The notes under the pieces were generated by a model. It saw only the letters and a program-made list of their open reading frames with translations. It had not been told where the DNA came from and did no database searches. A DNA stretch of 64,000 nt from Sedimentisphaerales bacterium (GTDB lineage: Bacteria; Planctomycetota; Phycisphaerae; Sedimentisphaerales; SM23-30): NCBI GenBank assembly GCA_028281535.1, contig JANQJS010000033.1, positions 45,598 to 109,597 of the forward strand, written 5' to 3'. How positions within the stretch are numbered: the stretch's first letter is position 1; the number at the start of each line of letters is the position of its first letter. Below are positions 10,416-19,792 of this stretch, in pieces. A program made the translations under genes and the position numbers.

Positions 10416-10770
10416 TTTGATATCGACCTTATCTTTATTTTGTAATGATTCAGACAGCAAATCTTCGTACAAAATGTATGTTGGTTTACATCTGACCGGT
10501 TGTAATTTTACACTCTCGAGACACTTTATATTATATGAAATTGGGCTAAAATCGCTAGTTTTTTCCATCGATAATCGAGATTTTATGGGACTTGCTAGCA
10601 AAAACTTCATCTGGTGATTGGGAGAAATTTGTGCTAAAATCTTGAACTTGAAGTAGTTTTGACTGGCTCTTTCTATTAAATCGGGCATTTGTGGAATTCA
10701 GGATGGATTCTTTCATTTTTTCCCTAGGTTTCACTTATTTTTGCATGACAAAATTCCGAAATAAGTATTT
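10416..10770. other. Divergent intergenic region between GLUG gene and ATP-grasp gene
   Basis: This 355-bp gap separates two divergent genes and must hold both promoters. On the minus strand a perfect TATAAT occurs near 10531-10536 without a convincing -35 hexamer at 17 bp. On the plus strand no strong sigma70 promoter stands out. The GLUG frame remains open across most of this region on the minus strand, but the peptide it would encode has no recognisable domain and precedes the signal peptide. Confidence 0.4.
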
Positions 10771-11739
10771 ATGAGAAAAACAATTACGATTCTTTTCCCC
10801 TGTGTGGGCCGGCGGGTCTCGCTGATTAAGGCATTTCGCCAGGCAGCTAAACGCCTGGGGCTCAAATGCACTATCATTGGCACCGACAAATCAGAGCTCT
10901 CACCAGCGATGCAATGCTGTGATAAGAAATTTATTGTACAGGCCATTTCAGAACCAGCTTATATGCGGGAAAGCCTTAAAATTATTAAGGAACATAAGGT
11001 GGATTTAATCGTCCCCACGATTGATTTGGATCTGGTTTATTGGGCACATAAAAAACGTGCTTTGCAAAAACTAGGATGCCGTACTTTAATTTCAAAAACA
11101 CAGGTCGTGGAAATGTGTCAAGACAAGCGACTGACCGCCAAATTTCTAAAAGAACATCAGTTTAATTCGCCTGAAACCATTAGTCGTTCCGCAGCTCTAA
11201 AACGCAAGAAACATTCGTTTCCCTATTTTCTCAAACCGTGGGATGGTTATGCCAGTCGAGGTAATGCCATTGTCAATTCAGTTGAAGAATTAAAATTTTA
11301 TTGCAAGCATATTCCCAATTGTCTGGTACAACAACATATTCAAGGGCATGAATATACCAGCGATGTTTACGTTGACTTTGATGGCAATGTCCAATGTGTT
11401 GTACCACGATTACGAATTGAAACGCGCAGCGGTGAAGTCAGCAAAGGAAAAACAGTTCGTCATCCTCAAGTCATTGAAGCTTGCCAAAAACTGGTAAAAA
11501 AACTTGGCGCCGGCCCAGGTATTATTACGATTCAATGTATGGTAACCATGCAGGATGAAGTCAAAATAATCGAAATCAATCCTCGCTTTGGTGGTGGCGC
11601 TCCTTTAGCGATAAAGGCAGGTGCGAATTTCCCTTTGTGGATATTGACAGAGTGGCTAGAAAAACCTTTACCAAACAATATGGATCGATGGAAAGAAAAT
11701 TTATACATGCTCAGATATGATCAGGAAGTCTGGTTATAA
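10771..11739 (+). CDS. ATP-grasp domain enzyme (carbamoyl-phosphate-synthase-like)
   Basis: The 322-residue protein begins with a pre-ATP-grasp Rossmann-like domain (ITILFPCVGRRVSLIKAF, residues 5-22, and TIIGTDKSELSPA). It continues with the ATP-grasp fold: KPWDGYASRGN near 150-160, a lid region with VQQHIQGHEYTSDVY, and the metal-binding IEINPRFGGGAPLAIKAG near 270-285. Such enzymes ligate a carboxylate to an amine or similar nucleophile with ATP; the substrates cannot be named from sequence. It is followed 19 bp later by a WecA-type transferase gene, which suggests a cell-envelope glycan or sugar-modification role. PylC- and CarB-related ATP-grasp proteins in capsule loci are the nearest known types. 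Confidence 0.8.
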   Translation: MRKTITILFPCVGRRVSLIKAFRQAAKRLGLKCTIIGTDKSELSPAMQCCDKKFIVQAISEPAYMRESLKIIKEHKVDLIVPTIDLDLVYWAHKKRALQKLGCRTLISKTQVVEMCQDKRLTAKFLKEHQFNSPETISRSAALKRKKHSFPYFLKPWDGYASRGNAIVNSVEELKFYCKHIPNCLVQQHIQGHEYTSDVYVDFDGNVQCVVPRLRIETRSGEVSKGKTVRHPQVIEACQKLVKKLGAGPGIITIQCMVTMQDEVKIIEINPRFGGGAPLAIKAGANFPLWILTEWLEKPLPNNMDRWKENLYMLRYDQEVWL

Positions 11740-11758
11740 ATTATAAAGAGAAACGCCT

Positions 11759-12952
11759 ATGATATTAGCTAACCTATTTGGTGACAAATACACGCTCTGG
11801 CAAATCATCCAATACTATTGGCCGATTTTTCCAGCGGCACTGGCGATGGGGCTTTTAGCCACGCCATTTTGTCAAAAACTTGCGGTCAAGCTCAATATCG
11901 TTGACATGCCGGATAACACGGTTAAAACCCATAAGAAACCAACGGCCTATTTAGGTGGTATCGGTATCCTTGCAGGTGTTTTGTTCGGTATTATGATTGG
12001 CTTCTGGATCCTGTATAATCACCCAGTTGAAAACTTAAGCTTTAATAAAGATATCATGAGTGGGTATACAGGAAAATATCCACACTGGCTCATGCTGCTT
12101 TGTATTGGTACGGGTGCTGGTATCGCCTGTCTTGTTGGTTTGATTGATGACTTAATTGATCTTAAGCCTATTCAAAAATTTATTGGACAAGCTGTGGCGG
12201 CGGCCTTTTTATGGATCGTCGGGATTTATCCCAACATTTCAAATTTATTTAATTATTTTAATGTCACCATTGATCCTATTTGGAACCCTATTTTAGGTGT
12301 GCCTTTAATTTTATTCTTTATCTTAGGCGCAACGAATAGTCTGAATTTGCTAGATGGCCTGGATGGCTTGTGTGGCGGCGTTACTTCGATTATGACACTG
12401 GCCTATCTATTACTTGCTTTCTACCTTGCGACCTGGGGATATAGCCCTGTCGGTGATCCAGTTCGTCTCATTATCAGCTTAGCACTTGCAGGTGGCGTCC
12501 TGGGTTTCCTCCCGATGAATCGGCATCCCGCCAAAATATTTATGGGTGATGCTGGTTCAATGCTACTAGGCTATTTAGCTGGTGCATTAATGTTACTATT
12601 TACAGAAAAATTTGGCAGTTGGTCTATTACTGCTATTGTTATTTTTGGGTTACCGATTTTGGATACAGCGACTGCCATGATACGAAGATTTTTAAACAAA
12701 AAACCCATCTTTGTTTCAGACCGAGGTCACATTTATGACCAATTTATGGACCGAGGGTGGGGATTAACGAAATCGGTCAAAGTTTGTTACCTACTCGCCT
12801 TACTTTATGCAGTCGTAGGTTTATCCATAGTCACGATAAGATTTCGATTTGCTTTAATCATGTTATTTGTCGTGTTTGGAATTTCTGGATTTTTAATCGC
12901 CACCAAGGGCTTCTTACAAATATCTAACAAAAAAGATAATATCTCAGAATAA
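11759..12952 (+). CDS. WecA/MraY-family undecaprenyl-phosphate N-acetylhexosamine-1-phosphate transferase
   Basis: This polytopic membrane enzyme (397 residues, about ten hydrophobic segments) belongs to glycosyltransferase family 4. It transfers GlcNAc-1-P or a related sugar-phosphate to undecaprenyl phosphate. Diagnostic motifs are KPTAYLGGIGI near residue 59, the catalytic aspartates in GLIDDLIDL (about 125-133), NSLNLLDGLDGLCGG (about 195-209), IFMGDAGSMLLGYLAG (about 260-275) and the cytoplasmic histidine loop DRGHIYDQFMDRG. The histidine motif and overall form resemble WecA/TagO more than MraY. The gene follows the ATP-grasp gene, probably in one operon, and precedes the LptD-like gene by 140 bp. 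It could initiate a lipopolysaccharide, teichoic-acid-like or enterobacterial-common-antigen-like glycan. Confidence 0.9.
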   Translation: MILANLFGDKYTLWQIIQYYWPIFPAALAMGLLATPFCQKLAVKLNIVDMPDNTVKTHKKPTAYLGGIGILAGVLFGIMIGFWILYNHPVENLSFNKDIMSGYTGKYPHWLMLLCIGTGAGIACLVGLIDDLIDLKPIQKFIGQAVAAAFLWIVGIYPNISNLFNYFNVTIDPIWNPILGVPLILFFILGATNSLNLLDGLDGLCGGVTSIMTLAYLLLAFYLATWGYSPVGDPVRLIISLALAGGVLGFLPMNRHPAKIFMGDAGSMLLGYLAGALMLLFTEKFGSWSITAIVIFGLPILDTATAMIRRFLNKKPIFVSDRGHIYDQFMDRGWGLTKSVKVCYLLALLYAVVGLSIVTIRFRFALIMLFVVFGISGFLIATKGFLQISNKKDNISE

Positions 12953-13057
12953 CATTCACGTCACGATGTTTTAAAATATCTCGGTTTTATCCTCATTAAA
13001 CCAATCTTTTGGCATTAGAACCTTTGTTTTTTATCTGGAAATACCCGTAGAATCACT

Positions 13058-13063
13058 TATAAT
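13058..13063 (+). promoter_or_regulatory. Possible -10 box upstream of the LptD-like gene
   Basis: A perfect TATAAT lies 30 bp before the start codon of the LptD-like gene. No good -35 hexamer is present at 17 bp (CTGGAA instead), so this is only a tentative promoter for the gene after the 140-bp gap. Confidence 0.3.
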
Positions 13064-13092
13064 ACCAGCCTTTACAAACTTTATAGCCGGAA

Positions 13093-15558
13093 ATGGAATT
13101 CGCAAGAGGTATGATGTTCAAATCGTTTAGCATGGTTTCTTTTAGGTGTGCTCTTTTAATTTATTTAGCCAGCAGCCTCCTTGTAAATCCCCCGTCTGTT
13201 TTAGCACAAAATCAATCTTCCAAAAAGTCAAACGTTACGTCATCGGGTCCTATTAATATGGTGGCTCAACCCCAGGCCAGCATGTCTTCCAGACGCCAAC
13301 CGGATGGCAGTGACATTCTTGTCTATAGCGGAGGAATTTATATATACCAGCAACTGGATAATATCAAATTACCGCAAAACCAAACCTTATTAGAATTAAA
13401 AGCAGATAATGCCGTCGTATTCTACTCAATGGAAAAGGTCATGAATCGCAATGATCCCAATGCCGTGGGTAGCGGAATATCAAGTGTTTACCTCGAAGGT
13501 GATGTCATTTTTCAAGTAGGTGAAAATAAAATCACCACTGAACAGCTCTATTATGATTTCATTAATGAACGCGCTCTTATCATCGATGGTGTTTTGAAAA
13601 TCAGTGGCATTGACCCTAAAACCAATATTCCAATTTATATTCGTGCAGAAAAAATCAAGCAGACCAGTCGAAATAATTTTTCCATTGAGAATATGCAAAT
13701 CAGTGCGGATGAATTTTTTCAACCCCAAGTCTGGGCTGGCGTAAAAAGAGCAACGATTACAACTCAAAATGTGCCCAAAGCTGATGACCCAAATAGTAAT
13801 GAACTTAAAGTAAATTACGACTTTGAAAACTTTACGTTCAATGCCGGCAAACTTCCTTTATTCTGGCTACCTAATATTAAAGGGGATTCACTTAAACCTG
13901 ATACTCCCCTAGGTGCGATCTCTATGGGTCGCTCTAAAGAACATGGCTTTATTGTGGAAACAGAATGGCCGCTGGAAAAACTTTTAAATCTACCTAAGGC
14001 ACCTAAAAATCTAAAGAATGTTTTTCGACTTGATGAATATACCAAACGTGGACCGGCAGCTGGATTGGAAAGTGATTATCGCTACGGAGAATTCTTTGGT
14101 GAATTCAAATCGTACTATATTCACGATGAAGGTGAAGATCGACTCGGACGCATTAATGCCAGACGTCGCGTCGAACCTGACCATAAAGAGCGTGGATGGA
14201 TAAGCTGGAAACATAGACACTACCTTGAAAACGACTGGCAAATCACCACAGAATTAAGCTATATCAGCGATGACACCTTCCTGGAAAGCTGGGAAGAAAA
14301 GATTTTTGAGACAGAAAAGGAACAAGAAACACTTATCTACCTAAAAAAACAAAAAGACAACTGGGCTGTAGATTTTATCAGTAAATGGCGATTAAATAAT
14401 TATCAATCAACCCAAACAGAATTGCCCGGCGGTGGTTTTCATATCATTGGGCAAGACCTGTTTGAAAAATTTACCTATTATCAAAATACGACGATTTCAC
14501 GCATGCAGGAACTGGAAAGTCCTGTTCATCAGGACCATTTCACTCTTGGTATCAGTCGTCACGAATTAGCATTGCCTATACACGCAGGCAATCTCAACAT
14601 TGTACCAACCGTCATTGGAACAACGGTCTTTGACGATTCTGGCATTAACACACCTGTGGACAACAGTGCCATCCAAGGGGCATTCGGTGTTCGAGCCAGC
14701 ACCCAATTTTCAAAAGTAGACAATTCCGTTCAGTCAGATGTCTGGAATCTTGATCGTTTGCGTCATATTGTTATTCCCGAGACGAGTGCCTTTATCGTTG
14801 AATCGAATCAAGATGGCGTTCAAGAGCAAGACATCTTCAACTTTTCATTGAGGCAACGCTGGCAAACCATGCGAGGTAAGCCTGGCAACAAACATAGTGT
14901 TGACTTTCTTCGCGTCGACACCAGCGTAACACTGGTCAACAAAGATGTTGATGAATTGATGATCCCTAATCAGTTTTATTTTTCAACACCGGAGCCACAA
15001 TTTGGCAAAGGCGATATCATCAATCCAGACTTTGTAGCTTACGGCTTGAATCGTCGGGAGATGATAAACCAAACACTCAGCGATCATGCAACTATGGATT
15101 TGCGATGGCTCATTTCTGATACCACCGCTGTGATTGGCAATGTTAATTACAACATACATGACGAACATGTTAGCCAAGCTCAAGCAACGCTGGCGGTACA
15201 AAAAACAGCAAATACAAGTTTTTACGTAACATCGCAATTCGTCCATAATGGCGATGTGAAGGTAAATGAGACAAACAATTTGACCACCCCTATTGATGGC
15301 AATTTTCTGACTGCAGGTAGCACCTACCGACTCAACAACAAATACACTATGGCCATTGCTCATCGCTTTGATCTGGAGCGAGGAAAAACGTCCAATAACC
15401 AACTCGTACTGATTCGAAAGTCGTCTCGCTGGTATACAGCCGTCAACATTGATTACGATGCCGCACGAGATGACATCTCGTTTTCGATTAGTTTTTGGCC
15501 AGAAGGCGTCGACAAGGCAGCTATCGGCTCACGTCGATATGGCAAGCTGATTCGCTAA
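13093..15558 (+). CDS. LptD-like outer-membrane protein with OstA domain
   Basis: The 821-residue protein has an N-terminal signal peptide (hydrophobic core LLIYLASSLLV, cleavage near VLAQ). The first third carries repeated beta-strand segments of the LptA/OstA type (LKADNAVVFY, VYLEGDVIFQVGENKITTEQLYYDF, ALIIDGVLKISG, IYIRAEKIKQ). The remainder is rich in alternating amphipathic strands with many aromatic residues, as in LptD beta-barrels, ending in SRRYGKLIR rather than a classical terminal F or W. LptD inserts lipopolysaccharide into the outer leaflet of the outer membrane. Its position after a WecA-type gene supports an envelope role. ATGs at 13111 and 13114, just after AAGAGG, are alternative starts. 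LptD identity is an inference from domain layout. Confidence 0.7.
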   Translation: MEFARGMMFKSFSMVSFRCALLIYLASSLLVNPPSVLAQNQSSKKSNVTSSGPINMVAQPQASMSSRRQPDGSDILVYSGGIYIYQQLDNIKLPQNQTLLELKADNAVVFYSMEKVMNRNDPNAVGSGISSVYLEGDVIFQVGENKITTEQLYYDFINERALIIDGVLKISGIDPKTNIPIYIRAEKIKQTSRNNFSIENMQISADEFFQPQVWAGVKRATITTQNVPKADDPNSNELKVNYDFENFTFNAGKLPLFWLPNIKGDSLKPDTPLGAISMGRSKEHGFIVETEWPLEKLLNLPKAPKNLKNVFRLDEYTKRGPAAGLESDYRYGEFFGEFKSYYIHDEGEDRLGRINARRRVEPDHKERGWISWKHRHYLENDWQITTELSYISDDTFLESWEEKIFETEKEQETLIYLKKQKDNWAVDFISKWRLNNYQSTQTELPGGGFHIIGQDLFEKFTYYQNTTISRMQELESPVHQDHFTLGISRHELALPIHAGNLNIVPTVIGTTVFDDSGINTPVDNSAIQGAFGVRASTQFSKVDNSVQSDVWNLDRLRHIVIPETSAFIVESNQDGVQEQDIFNFSLRQRWQTMRGKPGNKHSVDFLRVDTSVTLVNKDVDELMIPNQFYFSTPEPQFGKGDIINPDFVAYGLNRREMINQTLSDHATMDLRWLISDTTAVIGNVNYNIHDEHVSQAQATLAVQKTANTSFYVTSQFVHNGDVKVNETNNLTTPIDGNFLTAGSTYRLNNKYTMAIAHRFDLERGKTSNNQLVLIRKSSRWYTAVNIDYDAARDDISFSISFWPEGVDKAAIGSRRYGKLIR

Positions 15559-15735
15559 ACGATACACCCCTTACGCTCATCACATGTTAAATTATACCCT
15601 TTGTTTTGATTAGGGAATTTTCTAGCTAGCTCAAGACTTAAAATATTGTGATTTCCTTGAATAAATCATACTTTTTAAGCATATCTCTCCACACAGTTTA
15701 GGAAGATATCTTATACTTGGGGTGGACAAAGAACT

Positions 15736-16287
15736 ATGAGGAACCCAAATTACCCAACATCACGCAAAACGTTTGGCTATCGCAGCCAATCTCTTACGGC
15801 AGCTGCTGCGGCAGGCTCGCTCGGAAAAAAACTGAGCACCAATGATGCCGCCAGCGTCATTCGTCTGTTAAAATCAGCCGATCCTCAAGCCCGTGAAAAA
15901 GCAATACAAACCCTCGCTAAATATGGGCAAAAAGAAATTATTCCACATATCGCACGTTGCTTGCGTGATCCTGATATTAAAATTCGCGTGGAAGCTTGCC
16001 GTGCTTTGGGAGACATGCGAGCTCATAATTGTAAATCAAAATTATATGATGCACTTCAAGATAAAGACCCCTATGTCGTTTGTGCCGCGGCAGGTGCACT
16101 ATCTCGTATGGGTGACAAGCAAGGCCTTGAACCCATTGCAAAGCTAGTGATCAAAAATGGCACCTATCGCTCAGAAGCCATCCGCACTTTAAATCTATTA
16201 ACGGGGCAAGATTTTCGAGCAAATGAACATGGCATCAAAGAAGCCATCCGCTGGATCAAATTCAATAAATCTCGCTTTTTTAAATAG
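15736..16287 (+). CDS. HEAT-repeat protein
   Basis: This 183-residue protein contains three to four HEAT/PBS-lyase-type helical repeats. Examples are ADPQAREKAIQTLAKYGQKEIIPHIARCLRDPDIKIRVEACRALG, split over two repeats near residues 50-95, then KDPYVVCAAAGALSRMGDKQGLEP. Such repeats form a solenoid that binds other proteins; no catalytic residue is seen. It has no signal peptide. The neighbours are the LptD-like gene (177 bp upstream) and dapL (93 bp downstream), and they do not reveal its partner. Confidence 0.8.
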   Translation: MRNPNYPTSRKTFGYRSQSLTAAAAAGSLGKKLSTNDAASVIRLLKSADPQAREKAIQTLAKYGQKEIIPHIARCLRDPDIKIRVEACRALGDMRAHNCKSKLYDALQDKDPYVVCAAAGALSRMGDKQGLEPIAKLVIKNGTYRSEAIRTLNLLTGQDFRANEHGIKEAIRWIKFNKSRFFK

Positions 16288-16300
16288 CCCCCACTTCACC

Positions 16301-16329
16301 TTGCCTTTTGTCTCGGTTCGTGGTATCCT
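16301..16329 (+). promoter_or_regulatory. Candidate sigma70 promoter of the dapL operon
   Basis: TTGCCT at 16301-16306 and TATCCT at 16324-16329 are separated by exactly 17 bp and lie about 50 bp before the dapL start codon. This would drive the dapL-prmC-murA-permease run. Each hexamer has one or two mismatches to consensus. Confidence 0.5.
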
Positions 16330-16380
16330 ACGCTGCGATCTGGTTGAAAATCAACATTTTACAGGAGACAACAGGTTTCG

Positions 16381-17607
16381 ATGATTACGATTAATGAACA
16401 TTTTTTGAAATTAAAAGCTGGCTATCTTTTCCCTGAAATTTCCCGACGTGTCGGAAGTTTCCAAAAAGCCAATCCTGATGCCAATATAATTCGATTAGGC
16501 ATTGGTGACGTGGTCAAGCCACTAGCCCCGGCAATCGTCGAAGCCTTTCATGCAGGTGTCGACCAAATGAGTCAAGCCGATAGTTTTAAAGGATATGGTC
16601 CAGAACAAGGATATGATTTCCTGATTAATGCTATCATCGAAAATGATTTTAAATCTCGCAGCGTTGATATATCAACAGACGAAGTGTTTGTCAGCGATGG
16701 CTCCAAATGCGACTCGGGTAACATCCAGGAAATCTTTGGTCTGGACAATGTGATTGCGATTACCGACCCAGTCTATCCTGTTTATGTCGATACCAATGTT
16801 ATGGCAGGCCGTAGCGGCGAAGGTGATGAGCAAGGTTGTTATGCCGGCATGGTCTATATGCCCTGCACGGCTGAAAATAATTTTACGCCTGCTCTGCCCA
16901 GCGAACCGGTCGATTTAATTTATCTTTGCTATCCAAATAACCCAACAGGAACCGTTGCCAGCAAAGAAACACTCGCACAATGGGTTAACTATGCCAAAGA
17001 AAATAAAGCAATCATTCTTTTTGATGCCGCTTATGAACGATTTATTACCGACCCGTCGATTCCGCATTCGATCTTTGAAATTCCCGGAGCCAAAGAGGTT
17101 GCCATCGAATTTCGCAGTTTTTCAAAAACAGCTGGTTTTACAGGTACACGATGTGGTTTCACCGTTATTCCTAAAGAAGTGAAAGCTTACACGGAATCAG
17201 GTGAAGCGATTGAAGTAAATCGTATTTGGAATCGTCGACACTGCACAAAGTTCAATGGCGTCTCATACCCTGTTCAAGTTGCGGCGGCAGCAGTCTATAG
17301 CGATGAAGGCAAAAAACAAATTGACGAAAACGTCTCCTACTACATGGAAAACGCGTCGATCATCCGAACCCATCTCCAAGAACTAGGTATTGAAATCTAT
17401 GGCGGAGAAAATGCTCCATATGTTTGGCTTAAAACACCTGATGGCAGGTCAAGCTGGGATTTCTTTGATCAATGCCTGGAGAATGCTCACGTGGTTGGAA
17501 CACCTGGAGCAGGATTTGGCCCTTCAGGCGAAGGATATTTCCGTTTGAGTGCTTTTGGTTTTCGTGACAATATCAACGAAGCCATGCAGCGATTAAAAAA
17601 ATTATAA
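16381..17607 (+). CDS. dapL: LL-diaminopimelate aminotransferase
   Basis: This PLP-dependent class I aminotransferase makes LL-diaminopimelate from tetrahydrodipicolinate in one step, feeding lysine and peptidoglycan synthesis. The 408-residue length matches the family. It starts with the family-typical [13 protein letters not shown] and has [12 protein letters not shown]. The cofactor-binding YPNNPTGT motif is present, and the Schiff-base lysine is K249 in [14 protein letters not shown]. Substrate loops such as [11 protein letters not shown] are also present. The DapL route is known in Chlamydiae, planctomycetes, cyanobacteria and plants. It is the first gene of a compact run, with prmC 21 bp and murA further downstream. 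Confidence 0.95.
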   Translation: MITINEHFLKLKAGYLFPEISRRVGSFQKANPDANIIRLGIGDVVKPLAPAIVEAFHAGVDQMSQADSFKGYGPEQGYDFLINAIIENDFKSRSVDISTDEVFVSDGSKCDSGNIQEIFGLDNVIAITDPVYPVYVDTNVMAGRSGEGDEQGCYAGMVYMPCTAENNFTPALPSEPVDLIYLCYPNNPTGTVASKETLAQWVNYAKENKAIILFDAAYERFITDPSIPHSIFEIPGAKEVAIEFRSFSKTAGFTGTRCGFTVIPKEVKAYTESGEAIEVNRIWNRRHCTKFNGVSYPVQVAAAAVYSDEGKKQIDENVSYYMENASIIRTHLQELGIEIYGGENAPYVWLKTPDGRSSWDFFDQCLENAHVVGTPGAGFGPSGEGYFRLSAFGFRDNINEAMQRLKKL

Positions 17608-17628
17608 TCACCCTAAGAAAGTACTGCG

Positions 17629-18513
17629 ATGGCATCACAAACGGATCAAGCAAATGAATGGTCGATCAAACGACTACTCGACTGGACAGATCAATATCTT
17701 GATGATGCTGAAATCGAAGAGCCAAGATTGAGCGCTGAAATCCTCTTGGCACACGTGTTAGACTGCCAGCGAATTGATCTATATGTTAAGTTTGATCAAT
17801 TGCCAACCGACCAACAAAAAGCACAATACAAACAATTAATCCAACGATGCATTAAACAAGAACCTGTCGCTTACTTAACGGGCAAGGCGTCCTTTTATAA
17901 TTTCCAGTTACACGTTTCACCAGATGTTCTCATACCTCGGCCTGAAACCGAAGGGTTAGTGGTTACAGGATTAGATTTTCTTAAAGAGTTAAACCGACCT
18001 TCTCGTGTTTTGGATTTATGTAGTGGTAGCGGATGTATTTCGCTCGCACTTGCCAAAAACAATCAAGAATGCAATATCACCGCTGCAGATATCAGCCCAG
18101 GTGCAATAGCGATCGCCCAAAAAAATATTGAATTGTTGGATTTAAACAATCGGATCACCTTAACTGAAAGCAATCTTTTTGAAAGCATCTCCGATTCTCC
18201 CCCCTTTGATTTAATCGTTTCTAACCCACCCTATGTTTGCGAACCAGACTATGAAACATTGGATAGTAATGTACGCGATTATGAACCAAAGTTAGCACTC
18301 GTTGCGGGTGAAGATGGACTGGATATTATCCGCATGATCCTCTCGCAAGCTGAACCTTACCTGGCAAAAGGTGGTGGATTGATGATGGAAATCGGTTATA
18401 ATCAAGCAGATACAGTCACGCAACTGATGGAATCAAGCGGTTATTTAAGTCAAATCGAAACTCAGCTTGATTTCCAAGGACACCGAAGGATCGTTCAGGC
18501 CAGAAAGGATTAG
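17629..18513 (+). CDS. prmC: Peptide chain release factor N5-glutamine methyltransferase
   Basis: PrmC methylates the glutamine of the GGQ motif in release factors RF1 and RF2 using S-adenosylmethionine. The 294-residue protein has the PrmC N-terminal helical domain (LLDWTDQYLDDAEIEEPRLSAEILLAHVL) and RPETEGLV near residue 105. The SAM-binding DLCSGSGCISLALA follows near 125, and the catalytic NPPYVCEPDYE near 199. The start ATG at 17629 follows a 21-bp gap after dapL; murA begins 6 bp after its stop, so these genes are probably co-transcribed. The assignment is firm because NPPY plus the N-terminal domain distinguish it from other methyltransferases. Confidence 0.93.
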   Translation: MASQTDQANEWSIKRLLDWTDQYLDDAEIEEPRLSAEILLAHVLDCQRIDLYVKFDQLPTDQQKAQYKQLIQRCIKQEPVAYLTGKASFYNFQLHVSPDVLIPRPETEGLVVTGLDFLKELNRPSRVLDLCSGSGCISLALAKNNQECNITAADISPGAIAIAQKNIELLDLNNRITLTESNLFESISDSPPFDLIVSNPPYVCEPDYETLDSNVRDYEPKLALVAGEDGLDIIRMILSQAEPYLAKGGGLMMEIGYNQADTVTQLMESSGYLSQIETQLDFQGHRRIVQARKD

Positions 18514-18519
18514 AGATTA

Positions 18520-19788
18520 ATGGACATGTTTGTGATACAAGGAGGTTCACGCCTGAAGGGAAATATCCCTCTGAGCGGATCAAAAAATGCCTCACTTCCG
18601 ATTATGTCTGCTGCCCTACTGACCGATGAAGAAATTATACTTCGCAATGTCCCCGACCTAGCTGACATTCGTCATCAATGTAAATTACTTGAAAGTTTAG
18701 GCGCTAAAGTATGGCGCGATAACGAAAATGCTCTACATATTAAAGTGGAGGACGAATCCAATTGCCAGGCAGAATATGAATTGGTGCGTCGCATGCGAGC
18801 GAGCATTTGTGTGCTTGGGCCAATGTTAGCGCGTCGCCAAAAAGCTCAGGTAAGTATGCCTGGTGGTTGTGCGATTGGTGACCGCCCCATTGATTTGCAT
18901 CTAAATGGTCTTAAAACATTAGGCGCCTCAATACATCTAGAAGCTGGATATGTCTCAACGGAATGTCCCAGACTTCAAGGCACTGAAATTTTTCTTGGCG
19001 GGCCTTTTGGTTCAACCGTTTTGGGAACGGCTAATATTATGTCAGCAGCCGTTCTGGCTAAAGGAAAAACCACGATTGAATCTGCTGCATGCGAACCAGA
19101 AGTGGTTGATCTAGGGAATTTTCTTAACGCTATGGGAGCAAAAATTACAGGCCATGGTTCACCTCGCATCGAAATTGAAGGTGTGGACCAATTGCATGGG
19201 TGTGATTATGAGATCATCCCTGATCGCATTGAAGCAGGCACCTTTATGGTCGCCGCGGCAATTACCAATGGCGAATTGACCATTGAGAAATGTCCTTGCA
19301 ACCATCTCATGGCCGTAATAGATCGTCTTCGACACATTGGCGTCATCGTTGAGCCCGATGGTAACAATACCGTTGTCAGTAGTGCACGCCGACTCACACC
19401 AGCAGATTTAACCACACAACCTTATCCAGGTTTTCCAACCGATCTCCAAGCACAACTCATGGCATTGCTTTGCCTGGCGGATGGCAATAGCATCATTACA
19501 GAAAAAATATTCCCAGATCGGTTTATGCATATTGCTGAACTGAATCGCATGGGCGCTCGCCTTAGAAAAGAAGGCCCTACCGTGGTTGTCCAAGGGGTAC
19601 GTGAACTGATTGGAGCTCCAATCATGGCTTCGGATCTTCGAGCATCAGCGGCACTTGTACTCGCAGGCATGGTCGCACGAGGTGAAACTCAAATTCTTAG
19701 AGTCTATCATATTGACCGCGGCTATGAGAAAATTGAAGAAAAACTCAATGCTGTAGGCGCGTCGATTGTACGCACATCGGAGTCATGA
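18520..19788 (+). CDS. murA: UDP-N-acetylglucosamine 1-carboxyvinyltransferase
   Basis: MurA transfers enolpyruvate from PEP to UDP-GlcNAc, the first committed step of peptidoglycan synthesis. The 422-residue protein has the family start (GGSRLKGNIPLSGSKNASLP, with catalytic K22-N23) and the flexible loop cysteine C117 in MPGGCAIGDRP. Cysteine here implies a fosfomycin-sensitive type. GTFMVAAAI and YPGFPTDLQAQ complete the pattern. The stop codon is followed 4 bp later by the permease-EIIA start. Its presence, with dapL, supports a peptidoglycan-containing planctomycete. Confidence 0.96.
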   Translation: MDMFVIQGGSRLKGNIPLSGSKNASLPIMSAALLTDEEIILRNVPDLADIRHQCKLLESLGAKVWRDNENALHIKVEDESNCQAEYELVRRMRASICVLGPMLARRQKAQVSMPGGCAIGDRPIDLHLNGLKTLGASIHLEAGYVSTECPRLQGTEIFLGGPFGSTVLGTANIMSAAVLAKGKTTIESAACEPEVVDLGNFLNAMGAKITGHGSPRIEIEGVDQLHGCDYEIIPDRIEAGTFMVAAAITNGELTIEKCPCNHLMAVIDRLRHIGVIVEPDGNNTVVSSARRLTPADLTTQPYPGFPTDLQAQLMALLCLADGNSIITEKIFPDRFMHIAELNRMGARLRKEGPTVVVQGVRELIGAPIMASDLRASAALVLAGMVARGETQILRVYHIDRGYEKIEEKLNAVGASIVRTSES

Positions 19789-19792
19789 TCCT

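Noticed and set aside
10416..10688. 91-residue N-terminal extension of the giant GLUG protein
   Set aside because: A clear signal peptide with an AAGG site begins at 10415; a signal peptide is not expected after 91 extra residues, and the extension has no recognisable domain.
16288..16380. Lysine riboswitch before dapL
   Set aside because: The 93-bp gap is too short and shows only a promoter-like pair, with no L-box features.
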